A stretch of 10,107 bases of DNA from positions 2,938-13,044 of the forward strand of contig VAYL01000214.1 of the NCBI GenBank assembly GCA_005884305.1, written 5' to 3'. The stretch is from Actinomycetota bacterium (GTDB lineage Bacteria > Actinomycetota > Thermoleophilia > Solirubrobacterales > 70-9). A program made the position numbers and the translations under genes. Each line of letters opens with the position of its first letter. Position 1 is the stretch's first letter. The notes beneath the pieces were generated by a model. The model saw only the letters and a list, made by a program, of their open reading frames with translations. It was not told where the DNA came from and made no database searches. Shown one piece after another: positions 1 to 7,456 of this stretch.

Positions 1-1793
1 GGAGTGATCGAGCGCGGAGGTCGCGGTGACCCCGGGCACGGCCGCTACCTTCGCCGGCAAGTTCGCCTTCGCAGTGGTTCCGGGCGGTGCCGCGACGGTG
101 ACGTCGGCCCCGAGCGTCAACTGTGCGTCAACCTGGGCCTGCTGGTCGTAGGTGGCGGAGAAGACGGCGAGGCTGACGCCGAACGCCAGCAGCAGTCCAA
201 CGACCACCAGGCCGCGATTGATTGCAGCTCCTCTTCGGCCTGCACTGGCGAGCAGGAAGGCGGTCTGCGATCCGCGGTCGGTCCTCGCTCCTCTGGCGGC
301 CACCCACGTCAGGGCCCTGCCGCGAAGTCGGACCAAGAGCAGCGTCGCGCCGATCCACAGGAGAGCCGGCCCGAGGAACATGTAGACCGACAGCGAGAGA
401 GTGGGGTTGGAGTCGGGGTTGATCACCGCGGAGAACCCCGTTCGCACCGTCAGCCAGTAGACGAGGCCGCTGAGCGCCAGCGCGACGAGGTCCAGGTAGT
501 AGCGCTGCCACACCGGCGGGCGGTCGCGCACCGCGCTGCGTCTTCCCTCGGCGACCGAGCGTCGAATCACCGACGCCGTGGCGCCCAGCCGGGCAGCGGC
601 GGAACCGACGATTCCCAACGCAACACTGGCCAGGGCCGTGACGATTACGCGTCCCGTGGTGAGGTGGGCGCCGCCGGCTACCAACAGCTGCACGGCGGCG
701 AGGCCCACAGCGGCCCCGACGAGCCCGGCGAGGGCGCCGATGGCGGCGCTCTCAACCACCGCCAGTGTGATCAGGTCGCGCCGGCGCGCCCCGCGAGCGC
801 GAAGCAGGGCCAGCTCGCGCCGCTCCCGGCCGCTCGCGCCCAACGCCGCCAGATAGTCCACGCCGAGCGCGATCAGCGCCCCGGGAACCGCGAGCATGAT
901 GTACAGCGTCTGCGCATACAGGGAATCCCCGGCCGCCGTGTTGAGGGAGTCGGAGAGGTTGTCGACGAACTGCACTCGACCCGGGACCGAGCGCTCGACT
1001 CGAAGACGGGTTTGATCGGCGAGCTTGAGCGCCGCCGACGGACTGCCCGCCTCGAGCGGTACCGGGTCGAGCTGCGCCTGCACCTCCCACTGGACTCCCT
1101 TCTGAGCGCCGGGCTGGGAGTTCGAGAGGGCGCTCGAAGCCGTCACCGGCGGAAGGTCCCGCGCGAGCGTGCGCTTGAATGTTCCGAGCTCCATGATCGC
1201 CGCGTTCTCCGGCGGCTGCGCGGGAGCCGGGCCGACCGCCGGGTTGAGCGGCTGGAAGACCTGGTCGGGTGCCGTGATCAGGCCCACTCCGGAGACCTTG
1301 TAGGGGCGAGGCTTGGCCCCGGGTTTCGGCACCAGCTTGACGGTGTCGCCGATCCGCGCCTGGAGCGTGGCCGCCATCTGCTGATCGAGGACGACCGAGC
1401 CCGGCTTCAGCGAGCCCTGGAGGAGCCGGAAGGTGTGGATCCCGCGGGAGTAGCTCGGCGGAACCGCAAGGACCGAGCCGTTGCTCGTCGTCGTCTTGCC
1501 GGAGGGACCGCTGTGCGTTGCGCCCGAGAAGGGCGCCGTCGCCGTCGGCGAGGCCTGCGCGATCCCGGGCTGCTTCGCGACCGCGCCTGCTTTGTCGACG
1601 CGACCGGGCCCTGCCAGTCGAGCGGCACCTGCCGCACGGCCGACGCCGACGCGCTTCGCAGCGAGTTGCCGATGAACAGGAGCATCGCCGCCAGCAGCGC
1701 AACCGCTGCGGCCACCACCGCAATCCGGAGCAGCGTGCGACCCGGGGTGCGGGCCATTCCGGCAAGGGCCATGCGAGCGTGCATTCCGGTCAC
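1..1793 (-). pseudogene. MacB/FtsX-type ABC transporter permease, 3'-partial and frameshifted
   Basis: This is the membrane subunit of an ABC exporter of the MacB/FtsX family. It starts at a GTG (1793) that overlaps the TGA of the upstream ATPase gene. Residues 18-42 form a first membrane helix (starting LLRIAVVAAAVALLAA). A large extracytoplasmic segment follows, then several more hydrophobic helices (for example around 860-900, 690-730, 430-480 and 120-220), and the frame stays open to base 1. The reading is not continuous. Frame 1793 is convincing to VPLDWQGPV (about 1602), then turns into Arg/Ser-rich junk and stops at 1407. The neighbouring frame (codons ending at multiples of 3) takes over from about 1599 with VDKAGAVAKQPGIAQASP and continues as good permease sequence. 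One base missing, or an equivalent small deletion, near 1591-1604 explains this. It may be a real lesion or a sequence error. The 3' end lies outside the window. Confidence 0.82.
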
Positions 1794-2503
1794 GCGGACG
1801 ACTCCTCGACGATGCTTCCGTCGGCGAGCTCGCTCGTTCGCTCGGCTCGCGCGGCGACGTCGGCGTCGTGCGTCGCGACCACCAGCGCGAAGCCCAGCTC
1901 GTCGCGAAGCGCCTCGACGAGGTCGAGGATCCGCTCGCCGGTATCGGAGTCCAGGTGGCCGGTCGGCTCGTCACAGAGCAGGAGGTCGGGCTGCTGGACC
2001 AGGGCACGGGCGATCGCCACGCGCTGGCCCTCGCCGCCGGAGAGCTCGGCCGGCAACGCCTCGCCCCTGTCCGCAAGGCCGACGAGCTGCAGCAGCGCAT
2101 CCGGCCCAAGGTCGCGCCTCCGCTTCTCGCCTTCGGTGCGCGCCACGCTGTCGGCGAAGGCGACGTTCTCCCATGCCGAGAGGTTCGGAAGCAGGTTCGA
2201 TCCCTGGAACACGTACCCGATCGCTCCCGCCCGCGCCGCACCCCGAGCGGCGGCGTCGAGCGAGGACAGGGGCTCGCCCCGCAACAGCACCTTCCCCGCG
2301 GTGGGGACGATCAGCCCGCCGAGTGCGTGAAGGAGCGTCGTCTTCCCCGAGCCCGAGCGGCCGAGCAGGGCCAAGTGATCGCCCTCGGGCACGGACAGGT
2401 CGACGCCGGCGAGCGCGACCACCCGCGCCGGGCCGGCGCCGTAGACGACCTCGACGCCCTGGCACGCCGCGAGCGTCGTGCGGGTGGCGACCGCGACGCT
2501 CAC
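1790..2503 (-). CDS. ABC transporter ATP-binding protein (MacB/LolD-like), first of two
   Basis: This 237-residue nucleotide-binding subunit supplies ATP energy to the permease encoded directly downstream. All ABC motifs are intact: Walker A GRSGSGKTT (48-56), Q-loop Gln100 in VFQGSN, signature LSGGEGQ (154-160), Walker B LLLCDE (174-179) followed by the D-loop TGHLD, and switch His212 in ATHDAD. Length and motif spelling fit the LolD/MacB/FtsE group, which works with FtsX-like permeases. The GTG start overlaps the TGA of the preceding ATPase gene (GTGA), and its own TGA overlaps the GTG of the permease, so translation is probably coupled along the operon. The substrate cannot be read from the sequence. 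Confidence 0.93.
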   Translation of the reverse strand: MSVAVATRTTLAACQGVEVVYGAGPARVVALAGVDLSVPEGDHLALLGRSGSGKTTLLHALGGLIVPTAGKVLLRGEPLSSLDAAARGAARAGAIGYVFQGSNLLPNLSAWENVAFADSVARTEGEKRRRDLGPDALLQLVGLADRGEALPAELSGGEGQRVAIARALVQQPDLLLCDEPTGHLDSDTGERILDLVEALRDELGFALVVATHDADVAARAERTSELADGSIVEESSA

Positions 2504-3264
2504 CGGGCGAGCTTCCCGTCGCGAAGCTCCACGACGCGGTCACAGGCGCCGGCGACCCGCTCGGAGTGGGTCACGACGACGATGGTGCTCTCGAAGCGGT
2601 CGCGCAGTTCGGCGAGGCTGCGCAGCACCACGCCCTCGTTACGCTCGTCGAGCTCCCCGGTGGGCTCGTCCGCGAGGACGAGCGGGGCCCGGCGCGCCGC
2701 AGCCGCGGCGATCGCAACCCGCTGCTGCTCTCCGCCCGAGAGGGAGCGGGGGCGAAGGTGAGCCCTGCCGGCGAGGCCGAAGGCCTCGAGCGCCTCCTGG
2801 GCCGCCTGCTCAGGCCGAGGGCGACTCGCCAGCCGCAGGGCCGTCGCCACGTTCTCACGGGCGCTGAGCGCGGGCCATAGGTTGTCGCCCTGAAAGACGA
2901 GCGCCAGTTGCCGAGCTCTGTGCGCCGCCAGCTCCCGCTCGTCGAGCTGGGCCAGCGAGCGCCCTGCCGCGCGCACCTCTCCCGCGGAGGGTCGATCGAG
3001 CGCCGCGGCCAGTGCCAGAAGGGTGCTCTTTCCGCTTCCGGAGGGGCCGACGACGGAGATCATCTCGCCCCGCTCGACCCGCAGGTCAAGGCCGCGAAGC
3101 GCCACCGTCCGGGCGGAGCCGGACTCGTAGATCTTGAAGACGTCGTGGAACTCCAGCGCGGGCCAGTCGATCTCGTCCGCCGGCTTCTCGGGTTCGACGT
3201 AGAGGCTCGGGAGCTTGCTGCCGCCTGTCTCCCGAGCCCCGTCGACCCCGGTGGTCAACTCCAC
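2500..3264 (-). CDS. ABC transporter ATP-binding protein (MacB/LolD-like), second of two
   Basis: This is a 254-residue ATPase subunit from the GTG at 3264. The open frame extends upstream to 3630, but that part is the out-of-frame shadow of the lipoprotein gene, so the GTG overlapping the lipoprotein end by 10 bases is the sensible start. A GAGAG lies six bases upstream of it. Motifs are complete: Walker A GPSGSGKST (73-81), Gln125 in VFQGDN, signature LSGGEQQ (175-181), Walker B LVLADE (195-200) with D-loop TGELD, and His233 in VTHSER. It carries about 33 residues before the usual ABC beginning (ALEFHDVFKIYESG), longer than its neighbour. It is clearly divergent from the ATPase at 1790-2503, so it is not a recent duplication. 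It may pair with that protein as a heterodimer on the permease (inference). Confidence 0.9.
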   Translation of the reverse strand: MELTTGVDGARETGGSKLPSLYVEPEKPADEIDWPALEFHDVFKIYESGSARTVALRGLDLRVERGEMISVVGPSGSGKSTLLALAAALDRPSAGEVRAAGRSLAQLDERELAAHRARQLALVFQGDNLWPALSARENVATALRLASRPRPEQAAQEALEAFGLAGRAHLRPRSLSGGEQQRVAIAAAAARRAPLVLADEPTGELDERNEGVVLRSLAELRDRFESTIVVVTHSERVAGACDRVVELRDGKLAR

Positions 3265-3881
3265 CGGAAGCTCTCGATCATCTTGCGGTAGGCGTCGACG
3301 TTGTCCACGCCAACCGGCGTCGATTCGTTCACGGTCGCAACGCTTCCGTTGTGCGCCAGCACGTACCGGTCGACCATCAGGGTCGGCTTCTTGCCCGTCA
3401 CGGGATCGGGTGGACCCTGCACGTGGTAGACGACGTGAACGGCTGGACCGCTCGGAAGCTGCACCTGCTGCGGCTTCCCGGGCTGCAGGGTCGGATCGCT
3501 CGCGGCCTGCTTCTTCAGCTCGGCGGAGACCGACGAGGTGGTCGGATTGGCCCCTTTGGCGATTTTCACCTCGACGCTGTTGTCCTTGTCCGAGAACGTG
3601 ATGTGGTTGGCCGAGCCCTTGCGGGCCCAACCCTGCGGGTATACGAGCGAGTACCCGGCGGTGGAGTTCGTGTAGCGGAGGAACTGCTGGTTGTCCGGGA
3701 TGTCGCCGGTGGCGGCGGATGCCGCCTCCGATTGGGAGGCGCTGGAGCCACTGTTGCTCGCCGCGCCGGCGCCGGCCGAGGTTGTGTTGGAGCTCGAGGA
3801 GCCGCAGCCGGCCAGTAGCAGACCCACGAGCAGAAGTAGAGGAGCCAGGAATCGAATGCGCTTGAGACTTTTTTTGATCAT
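3255..3881 (-). CDS. secreted lipoprotein with PsbP-like domain
   Basis: This 208-residue protein has a lysine/arginine n-region (MIKKSLKRIR), a hydrophobic core and a lipobox LLAGC with the acylated Cys26, so it should be anchored on the outer face of the membrane. A Ser/Gly/Ala-rich linker runs to about residue 60. The folded part contains YTNSTAGYSLVYPQGW and ends with YRKMIESFRW, a pattern I associate with PsbP/LpqN-like small lipoproteins. That assignment is by pattern only. The ATG at 3881 is supported by the signal peptide. The gene ends 10 bases inside the following ATPase gene, so it is probably part of the same transporter operon, perhaps as a substrate-binding or accessory lipoprotein (inference). 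The start is followed by a run of seven A residues on the coding strand. Confidence 0.85.
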   Translation of the reverse strand: MIKKSLKRIRFLAPLLLLVGLLLAGCGSSSSNTTSAGAGAASNSGSSASQSEAASAATGDIPDNQQFLRYTNSTAGYSLVYPQGWARKGSANHITFSDKDNSVEVKIAKGANPTTSSVSAELKKQAASDPTLQPGKPQQVQLPSGPAVHVVYHVQGPPDPVTGKKPTLMVDRYVLAHNGSVATVNESTPVGVDNVDAYRKMIESFRWS

Positions 3882-3926
3882 GCGCTCATGGTGAGTGAGC
3901 GGCCCTGAAACGCTCCTGAAAGCCGG

Positions 3927-4742
3927 TCAGGAACGGCTCAAGGCCCTGACAGCGGCCGCATAGCGTGAGACCCGCGTGGGGGAGAGTGTTCCTCCCGGCA
4001 GCTCCACCACGAATGCGGTCGTGCCGGGCAGGCGGTGGTTCTGCCAGCCGGCGGCGCTCCCCGGATACCTGGTGAGCCGGCGCAGGGGAAGGCCGCTCAG
4101 TCGAGCGAATCTATGCTCGACCGAGATGCTCCCACCCGACTCGTCGACGAGGCCGAGCGGCTGATGGAACCAGATCGTCACCTGCGGTCGAGTGCGAAGG
4201 ATGAGCGAATGCGCGATGCGGGCCTCCGGCTCGGAGAGTGGCCGGGGGCCCGAGTACTGCAGATCCCCCCGGGAGCCGAGAGGACGCCATCGCCAGGGAA
4301 AGTTGCGATTGAGATCGACACCGTCGGCGTTCTGGCGGGTTTTTGCCGCGACGCCGTCCGGGTTGAGGTTCTTGATGACGATGATCAGCGATTCCCTGGG
4401 CGGTGGCGACGACGCCACAGCGTTGGCGATGGGGATCCCGGCGGGCTCGTTGCCGTGGATGTCACCGACGACGAGCAGGCTGTGCTCGTTGTCGAGATCG
4501 CCGACCTTGACTGCGTAGATACGGCGTCCGTCGACCGAGCGGCCCAGGTAGACCCGTCGCCGGGATAGCGGGTCGGATGCGGTGCGCGACTGAGTACGTC
4601 CTTGTGGGGTCAGCGATCGCGGTGCCGTGAAGACGGCTCGGTGCGACGCGCCGCATCCGGCGACGGCGGCCGCGCACCCTGCCGCGGCCAAGCCAAGCAT
4701 CGTGAGGGTCCTACCGCGGAGCCGTCGCCTTCGGGAAGCCAT
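3927..4742 (-). CDS. M14-family zinc carboxypeptidase lipoprotein (MpaA-like amidase)
   Basis: This 271-residue predicted surface metallopeptidase has an arginine-rich n-region followed by a lipobox AVAGC (Cys30). The M14 catalytic signature is readable in order: the zinc-binding HGNE (His96, Glu99) in VGDIHGNEPAG, NLNPDGV (125-131), the substrate-binding Asn145-Arg146 in GVDLNRNFPWRW, the third zinc ligand His193 in TIWFHQP, and the catalytic Glu248 in AFVVELPGG. The family includes murein tripeptide (gamma-D-Glu-meso-DAP) amidases such as MpaA and gamma-D-glutamyl endopeptidases, so cell-wall peptide trimming is the best guess. The ATG at 4742 overlaps the end of the propeller gene by 32 bases. 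A start at Met15 (4700) would avoid the overlap but lose the positive n-region. A 45-base gap separates it from the lipoprotein gene downstream. Confidence 0.87.
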   Translation of the reverse strand: MASRRRRLRGRTLTMLGLAAAGCAAAVAGCGASHRAVFTAPRSLTPQGRTQSRTASDPLSRRRVYLGRSVDGRRIYAVKVGDLDNEHSLLVVGDIHGNEPAGIPIANAVASSPPPRESLIIVIKNLNPDGVAAKTRQNADGVDLNRNFPWRWRPLGSRGDLQYSGPRPLSEPEARIAHSLILRTRPQVTIWFHQPLGLVDESGGSISVEHRFARLSGLPLRRLTRYPGSAAGWQNHRLPGTTAFVVELPGGTLSPTRVSRYAAAVRALSRS

Positions 4743-5908
4743 CGATCAGTGAGTTGGGCGGCGCGAGGTCGAGGCCGTCGGGGATGTTGAGGAAACCCGG
4801 ACCGCTCCCGGCCCGGCCCGTGTGGCCGTATTGCCAGACGATGCGATTCGTATGAGGGTCGACGACGATCACGCGGTCGTTGTAGTCGTCGTTCGCGAGG
4901 ATGTCGCCGTTGGGCAGCGGGATTGCCAGGGATGGGTGGTCGAGCGCGTTTGCTCCCTTGGGCGCGAAGCGCCACAGCAGCCGGCCCTTGGCGTCGAAAG
5001 TCTCGATGGCCCCCGGCGATGCGTAGTCGGCGCTCAGGAAAACGCCGGGGCGCAGCTCGTTCGTGTCCGACGGATAGCTGAATCCGGGCGGATGAACGGC
5101 CGTCACCAAGCGACCGGAAGGCGCCAGGACGTCCACCCAATCGCCGGTGATCTCGGTCACGATGGTGTCGCCGCTCGCGGCCGGAAACGCACCATTCGGC
5201 GAGCCGAAGCTGCGCGGGGGATCGTGGACGCAGCCCCCGGTGGCGCCCAGCTGGCGCACCGGGGCGCGCGAGGGTGGCCGGAGAACCAGCAACCTGCAGT
5301 TCTTGATGTCGGCGGTGAGGATCTCACCGCCTGGGAGCGCCAGCGCGTCGTCCGGGTTGTAGAGATGGTCGGCGCTCGCACCTGGCACGCCCGGGACCCC
5401 GTAGCGATACGAGATCCGGTGCTGGCGGAGGTCGATCACGCTGAGATCACGCTGATCGCGAAGTCGTCCTCCTGCGTGGCGACGATCGACCTCCCGCTCG
5501 GATCGAAGAAGGCATCGTCGGGAACGTGGAATGTCTGCCCCGGAGCGAGGTCGCCCGCTCGCGGGAAGCGCCAGGCGACGTGGCCGTACGGGTTCACCTC
5601 GAGCAGGCGATCGTTCGCCTTTCGGCGATCAGCACCTTGCCCGGCAGAACGCTAGGGTCGGAGCCCGGGCGGGTCAGGGGCTGAGGCTGGCCTCGATCAG
5701 AGGACCGCGGTGGACTCGACTGCACGCCGACCGCGGCGGGGGCGGCAGAACGGGTAATGGTCTGCGAAGCGCTATCGGTGTCGGCGAGGTCCGGCACCGC
5801 GATCACCAACGCGGCAACCGTCGAGGCCAAGACAATTCCAATAAGGCGTCGGGTGCGAACCCGGCGCCGCCAAAGGTCGGGCCCGGCCTGGAATGGCACC
5901 GCCCGCAT
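4711..5908 (-). pseudogene. membrane-anchored beta-propeller (NHL/PQQ/arylsulfotransferase-like) protein, broken by two frameshifts
   Basis: Three consecutive reading frames join into one protein of about 395 residues. The first (from the ATG at 5908) has an arginine-rich stretch and one membrane anchor (starting RLIGIVLASTVAALVIAV), then reaches LPGKVLIAERR near 5620. The second runs from about 5620 to 5456 (NDRLLEVNPYGHVAWRFP to DDFAISVI). The third runs from about 5440 to 4711 (DLRQHRISYRYG to the end). Repeated blade-like segments such as LLEVNPYGHVAWRF, IETFDAKGRLLWRF and VIVVDPHTNRIVWQYG, with PDDALALPGGEILTAD and PSLAIPLPNGDILAND, show a propeller facing the outside. The breaks are one missing base near 5617 and an 11-bp tandem duplication at 5434-5455. 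GTG starts at 5914 or 5953 are alternatives. The last frame alone has an ATG at 5439 (242 aa) and overlaps the carboxypeptidase gene. Confidence 0.8.
5434..5455. repeat. 11-bp perfect tandem duplication
   Basis: The 11-base unit GATCACGCTGA occurs twice back to back (5434-5444 and 5445-5455). Removing one copy restores the reading frame of the surrounding propeller gene (ISVI followed directly by DLRQ), so one copy is a recent insertion relative to the intact gene. Confidence 0.95.
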
Positions 5909-5991
5909 CCTCACCGTCCGAGATGAACATGGCCTGAAAGCCGGCGATGGCACTGATTAGGCCATGCCCTGTGCGATCCGGGTAGATGTCA

Positions 5992-6038
5992 TGCCGGAGG
6001 CAGGACTCGAACCTGCGACACGCGGATTATGATTCCGC
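5992..6038 (-). tRNA. tRNA 3' half, anticodon CAT (Met or Ile2 type), 5' half missing
   Basis: Read on the minus strand, the sequence gives an anticodon stem-loop GCGGA-ATCATAA-TCCGC with anticodon CAT (6029-6031) after T33, a five-base variable loop, a T arm GCAGG-TTCGAGT-CCTGC with a perfect 5-bp stem, then the 3' acceptor strand CTCCGGC and discriminator A. No D arm or matching 5' acceptor strand (GCCGGAG) lies upstream; that place is taken by the 140-bp repeat. It is therefore a remnant or attachment site, not a working tRNA gene. CCA is not encoded. Confidence 0.85.
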
Positions 6039-6162
6039 GCCGTTGCTTGCGGCTGCCTTCGGCTGCTCCGCGTTTTGCCCGCTAATCGGCAGGTTTCGGG
6101 CGATCGAACGGCTCTCGGCTTTCGGTGGTTTGCGGGTGTTGCCTTGCCCACCCCTTGCCCAC
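6023..6162 (-). repeat. 140-bp att-like direct repeat, copy 1 (tRNA anticodon loop plus integrase-tail-like frame)
   Basis: This copy is identical at 129 of 140 positions, without gaps, to 9597-9736, in the same orientation. It begins in the tRNA anticodon stem. On the minus strand one frame runs through the whole repeat and ends with a TAA inside the anticodon loop (6027-6029): RWARGGQGNTRKPPKAESRS, then IARNLPISGQNAEQ, then PKAAASNGAES. An open frame that terminates in the 3' half of a tRNA is the layout of tyrosine-integrase genes whose attP overlaps the int end. The integrase assignment is inference from layout; no catalytic residues are present here. Upstream (6163-6257) the frame has no recognisable integrase body, so only a tail remains. 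Confidence 0.8.
6142..6161. repeat. paired 9-bp direct repeat, possible integrase arm sites (copy 1)
   Basis: CCTTGCCCA occurs at 6142-6150 and again at 6153-6161, an 11-bp period (one helical turn), about 105-120 bp from the tRNA core. Both units and the period are kept in the second copy of the 140-bp repeat. Arm-type integrase sites are typically short direct repeats at such distance; this reading is inference. Confidence 0.45.
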
Positions 6163-6257
6163 CTGCTCGATGGTCGTCCACGAGTGTGGCATCGCCGACG
6201 TCCTCGGGGATTATGTAGCCGACGGTCCGCTAGTCGCTCAGCAGGCATGGCACGTCC

Positions 6258-7118
6258 TTAGGGCCGCGCTATGCCTCCGACGAGCACCCCGGAGCCGAGG
6301 TGGGCGCCAAGCACCGGCCCCACCTGCGTGACAAATAACGGCCCACCCTCGAAGATCGCGGTCCCTCTGGCGACCAGATGATCGGCGTCCTCGGGTGCCT
6401 GTGCGTGTTGAACGACCCAGTCGGTGGCGCCGCGGTCGTGCAGCTCACTCAGGTACTCGGTCATCCTCTCCAATGCGCGGCGCCGGGTCCGCACTCTCCC
6501 GACCGGTGCGATCTCGCTCCCAAAGGTCAGGATCGGCTTGACCTTCAGCGCCGTTCCCAACATCGCCTGTGCCGCCCCGATCCGACCGCCGCGCCGCAGG
6601 TATTCAAGGGTATCCAGGCAGAACCACATCCCGAGGCGCTCGCGAGCATCGTGCACGGCAGCGACGACGGCGTTGAGCTCGGCGCCACGCTCGGCGGCGC
6701 GCGCAGCAGCAACGACGAGGCATCCCAAACCGCCCGCTCCGGTCTGGCTGTCGATGACCTCCACGCGCCCCGGATGCCCTGCGTCAGCCACGGTCCGCGC
6801 TGCCTCGGACGCGCTCTTGAACGTCCCCGACAAGCCGCTGGCCAAGTGGACTGAGATGACGTCGCGACCCGCGCTGACAAGTGGCTCAAAGCAGGCCCGG
6901 AAGTCCCCGACCGAGGGCTGCGACGTCGCGGGCAGCTGAGGCGATTCGCGCAGCCGCGTGTAGAAGGCATCGAGGTCGTCGTAGTCCCGCTCCGGTCGAA
7001 GGTCACCATCCCAGCCCACGTACAAACTGACCTGGTGAATGGCCCACCGGTCGACCAGCTCGGGGGACAGGTAGGGCGTGCTGTCTGTGACGACCGCGAC
7101 ACGCGCCTCTTGTCTCAC
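6258..7118 (-). CDS. DegV family fatty-acid-binding protein
   Basis: This is a 286-residue protein of normal DegV length. The family binds a single fatty acid; in Firmicutes such proteins (FakB) present the acyl chain to the fatty-acid kinase FakA for phosphorylation. Family marks are VAVVTDSTPYLSPEL at the N terminus, TSQPSVGDF (65-73), HLASGLSGTFKSA (91-103), LDTLEYLRRGGRIG in the second domain, and VGPVLGAHLGSG near the C terminus, the equivalent of the usual GPVIGxHxGPG. The frame is intact. It starts with GTG at 7118; no strong ribosome-binding site is visible. No FakA/DAK partner gene is in the window. It lies between the two att-like repeats and is divergent from the glycosyltransferase. 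Confidence 0.92.
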   Translation of the reverse strand: MRQEARVAVVTDSTPYLSPELVDRWAIHQVSLYVGWDGDLRPERDYDDLDAFYTRLRESPQLPATSQPSVGDFRACFEPLVSAGRDVISVHLASGLSGTFKSASEAARTVADAGHPGRVEVIDSQTGAGGLGCLVVAAARAAERGAELNAVVAAVHDARERLGMWFCLDTLEYLRRGGRIGAAQAMLGTALKVKPILTFGSEIAPVGRVRTRRRALERMTEYLSELHDRGATDWVVQHAQAPEDADHLVARGTAIFEGGPLFVTQVGPVLGAHLGSGVLVGGIARP

Positions 7119-7182
7119 CTGGGCAATTTGTTCCGGGGTCGCCGGGGAAGATCGAACTTGGCTTCTGATTGCTCGCTCTCGA

Positions 7183-7216
7183 TTCAGTAGCCGTGCGTGT
7201 TCAGTAGCCGTGCGTG
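7183..7216. repeat. 17-bp perfect tandem duplication
   Basis: The unit TTCAGTAGCCGTGCGTG is present twice back to back (7183-7199 and 7200-7216) in the divergent intergenic region, about 65-100 bp upstream of the DegV start codon. There is no coding frame here to disturb. Confidence 0.95.
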
Positions 7217-7444
7217 GTTCGATAGACGCGGCCGGTGAGCTCGAAGCATTACACGGCTATTCAAGGACGTGGGCTTGGCGAGCATCGCGGCCGCGACGGG
7301 ATCGCTGCCGACTACATCCTCTCGCACTACCGCTGCCATCGGAGGCAGGCCGCCGGCCGCAATTAAGGCGGGGTTTAGTTGGGCGCCTGACCGTACGGGA
7401 CATGATTGCTACGAGTCCCAGGCGCGGTCCGAGCCGCGCGCAGC

Positions 7445-7451
7445 GGTGAGG
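7445..7451 (+). promoter_or_regulatory. ribosome-binding site that places the glycosyltransferase start at an ATA codon
   Basis: GGTGAGG at 7445-7451 resembles a strong Shine-Dalgarno site. It stands five bases before an in-frame ATA (7457-7459), where the family normally begins with M/V-K-V-L-L-A. There is no in-frame ATG or GTG nearby; the only canonical alternative is a TTG at 7406, 51 bases further up. Confidence 0.6.
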
Positions 7452-7456
7452 CCGAC

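Larger units (their letters stand above)
7119..7456. other. divergent intergenic region between degV-like gene and glycosyltransferase
   Basis: This stretch of 338 bases has no gene that I can support. It must hold the promoters for the leftward DegV gene and the rightward glycosyltransferase. It contains a 17-bp perfect tandem repeat (7183-7216) and ends with a good ribosome-binding site. Short open frames across it have biased composition and match nothing I recognise. I see no convincing -35/-10 pair. Confidence 0.6.

Noticed and set aside
4..2880. A 958-codon plus-strand open frame
   Set aside because: It lies antisense to the permease and both ATPases, has arginine/alanine-rich low-complexity composition and no recognisable domain. 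It is a by-product of high GC.
3265..3630. N-terminal extension of the ATPase to 376 residues
   Set aside because: The extra part is the shifted-frame shadow of the PsbP-like lipoprotein gene and has no homology-like pattern; the GTG at 3264 fits the operon.
3915..3931. Hairpin CCTGA-AAGCCGG-TCAGG as a terminator after the carboxypeptidase gene
   Set aside because: The stem is only five base pairs, it overlaps the stop codon, and no T run follows on the transcribed strand.
5594..5953. A separate 119-residue membrane protein gene
   Set aside because: Its end (LPGKVLIAERR) continues naturally in the adjacent frame as propeller sequence, so it is the broken 5' end of that gene.
5992..6100. A complete tRNA-Met gene
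   Set aside because: No D arm and no 5' acceptor strand complementary to CTCCGGC is present upstream of the anticodon stem in either copy.
5986..6261. Plus-strand small protein beginning with SCRRQDSNLRHADYDSAPL (and its twin at 9485-9784)
   Set aside because: This is the antisense reading of the tRNA 3' half, a well-known spurious ORF type.
7379..7407. TTGGGC and ATGATT as a promoter for the glycosyltransferase
   Set aside because: The 17-base spacing fits, but the -10 matches the consensus poorly.
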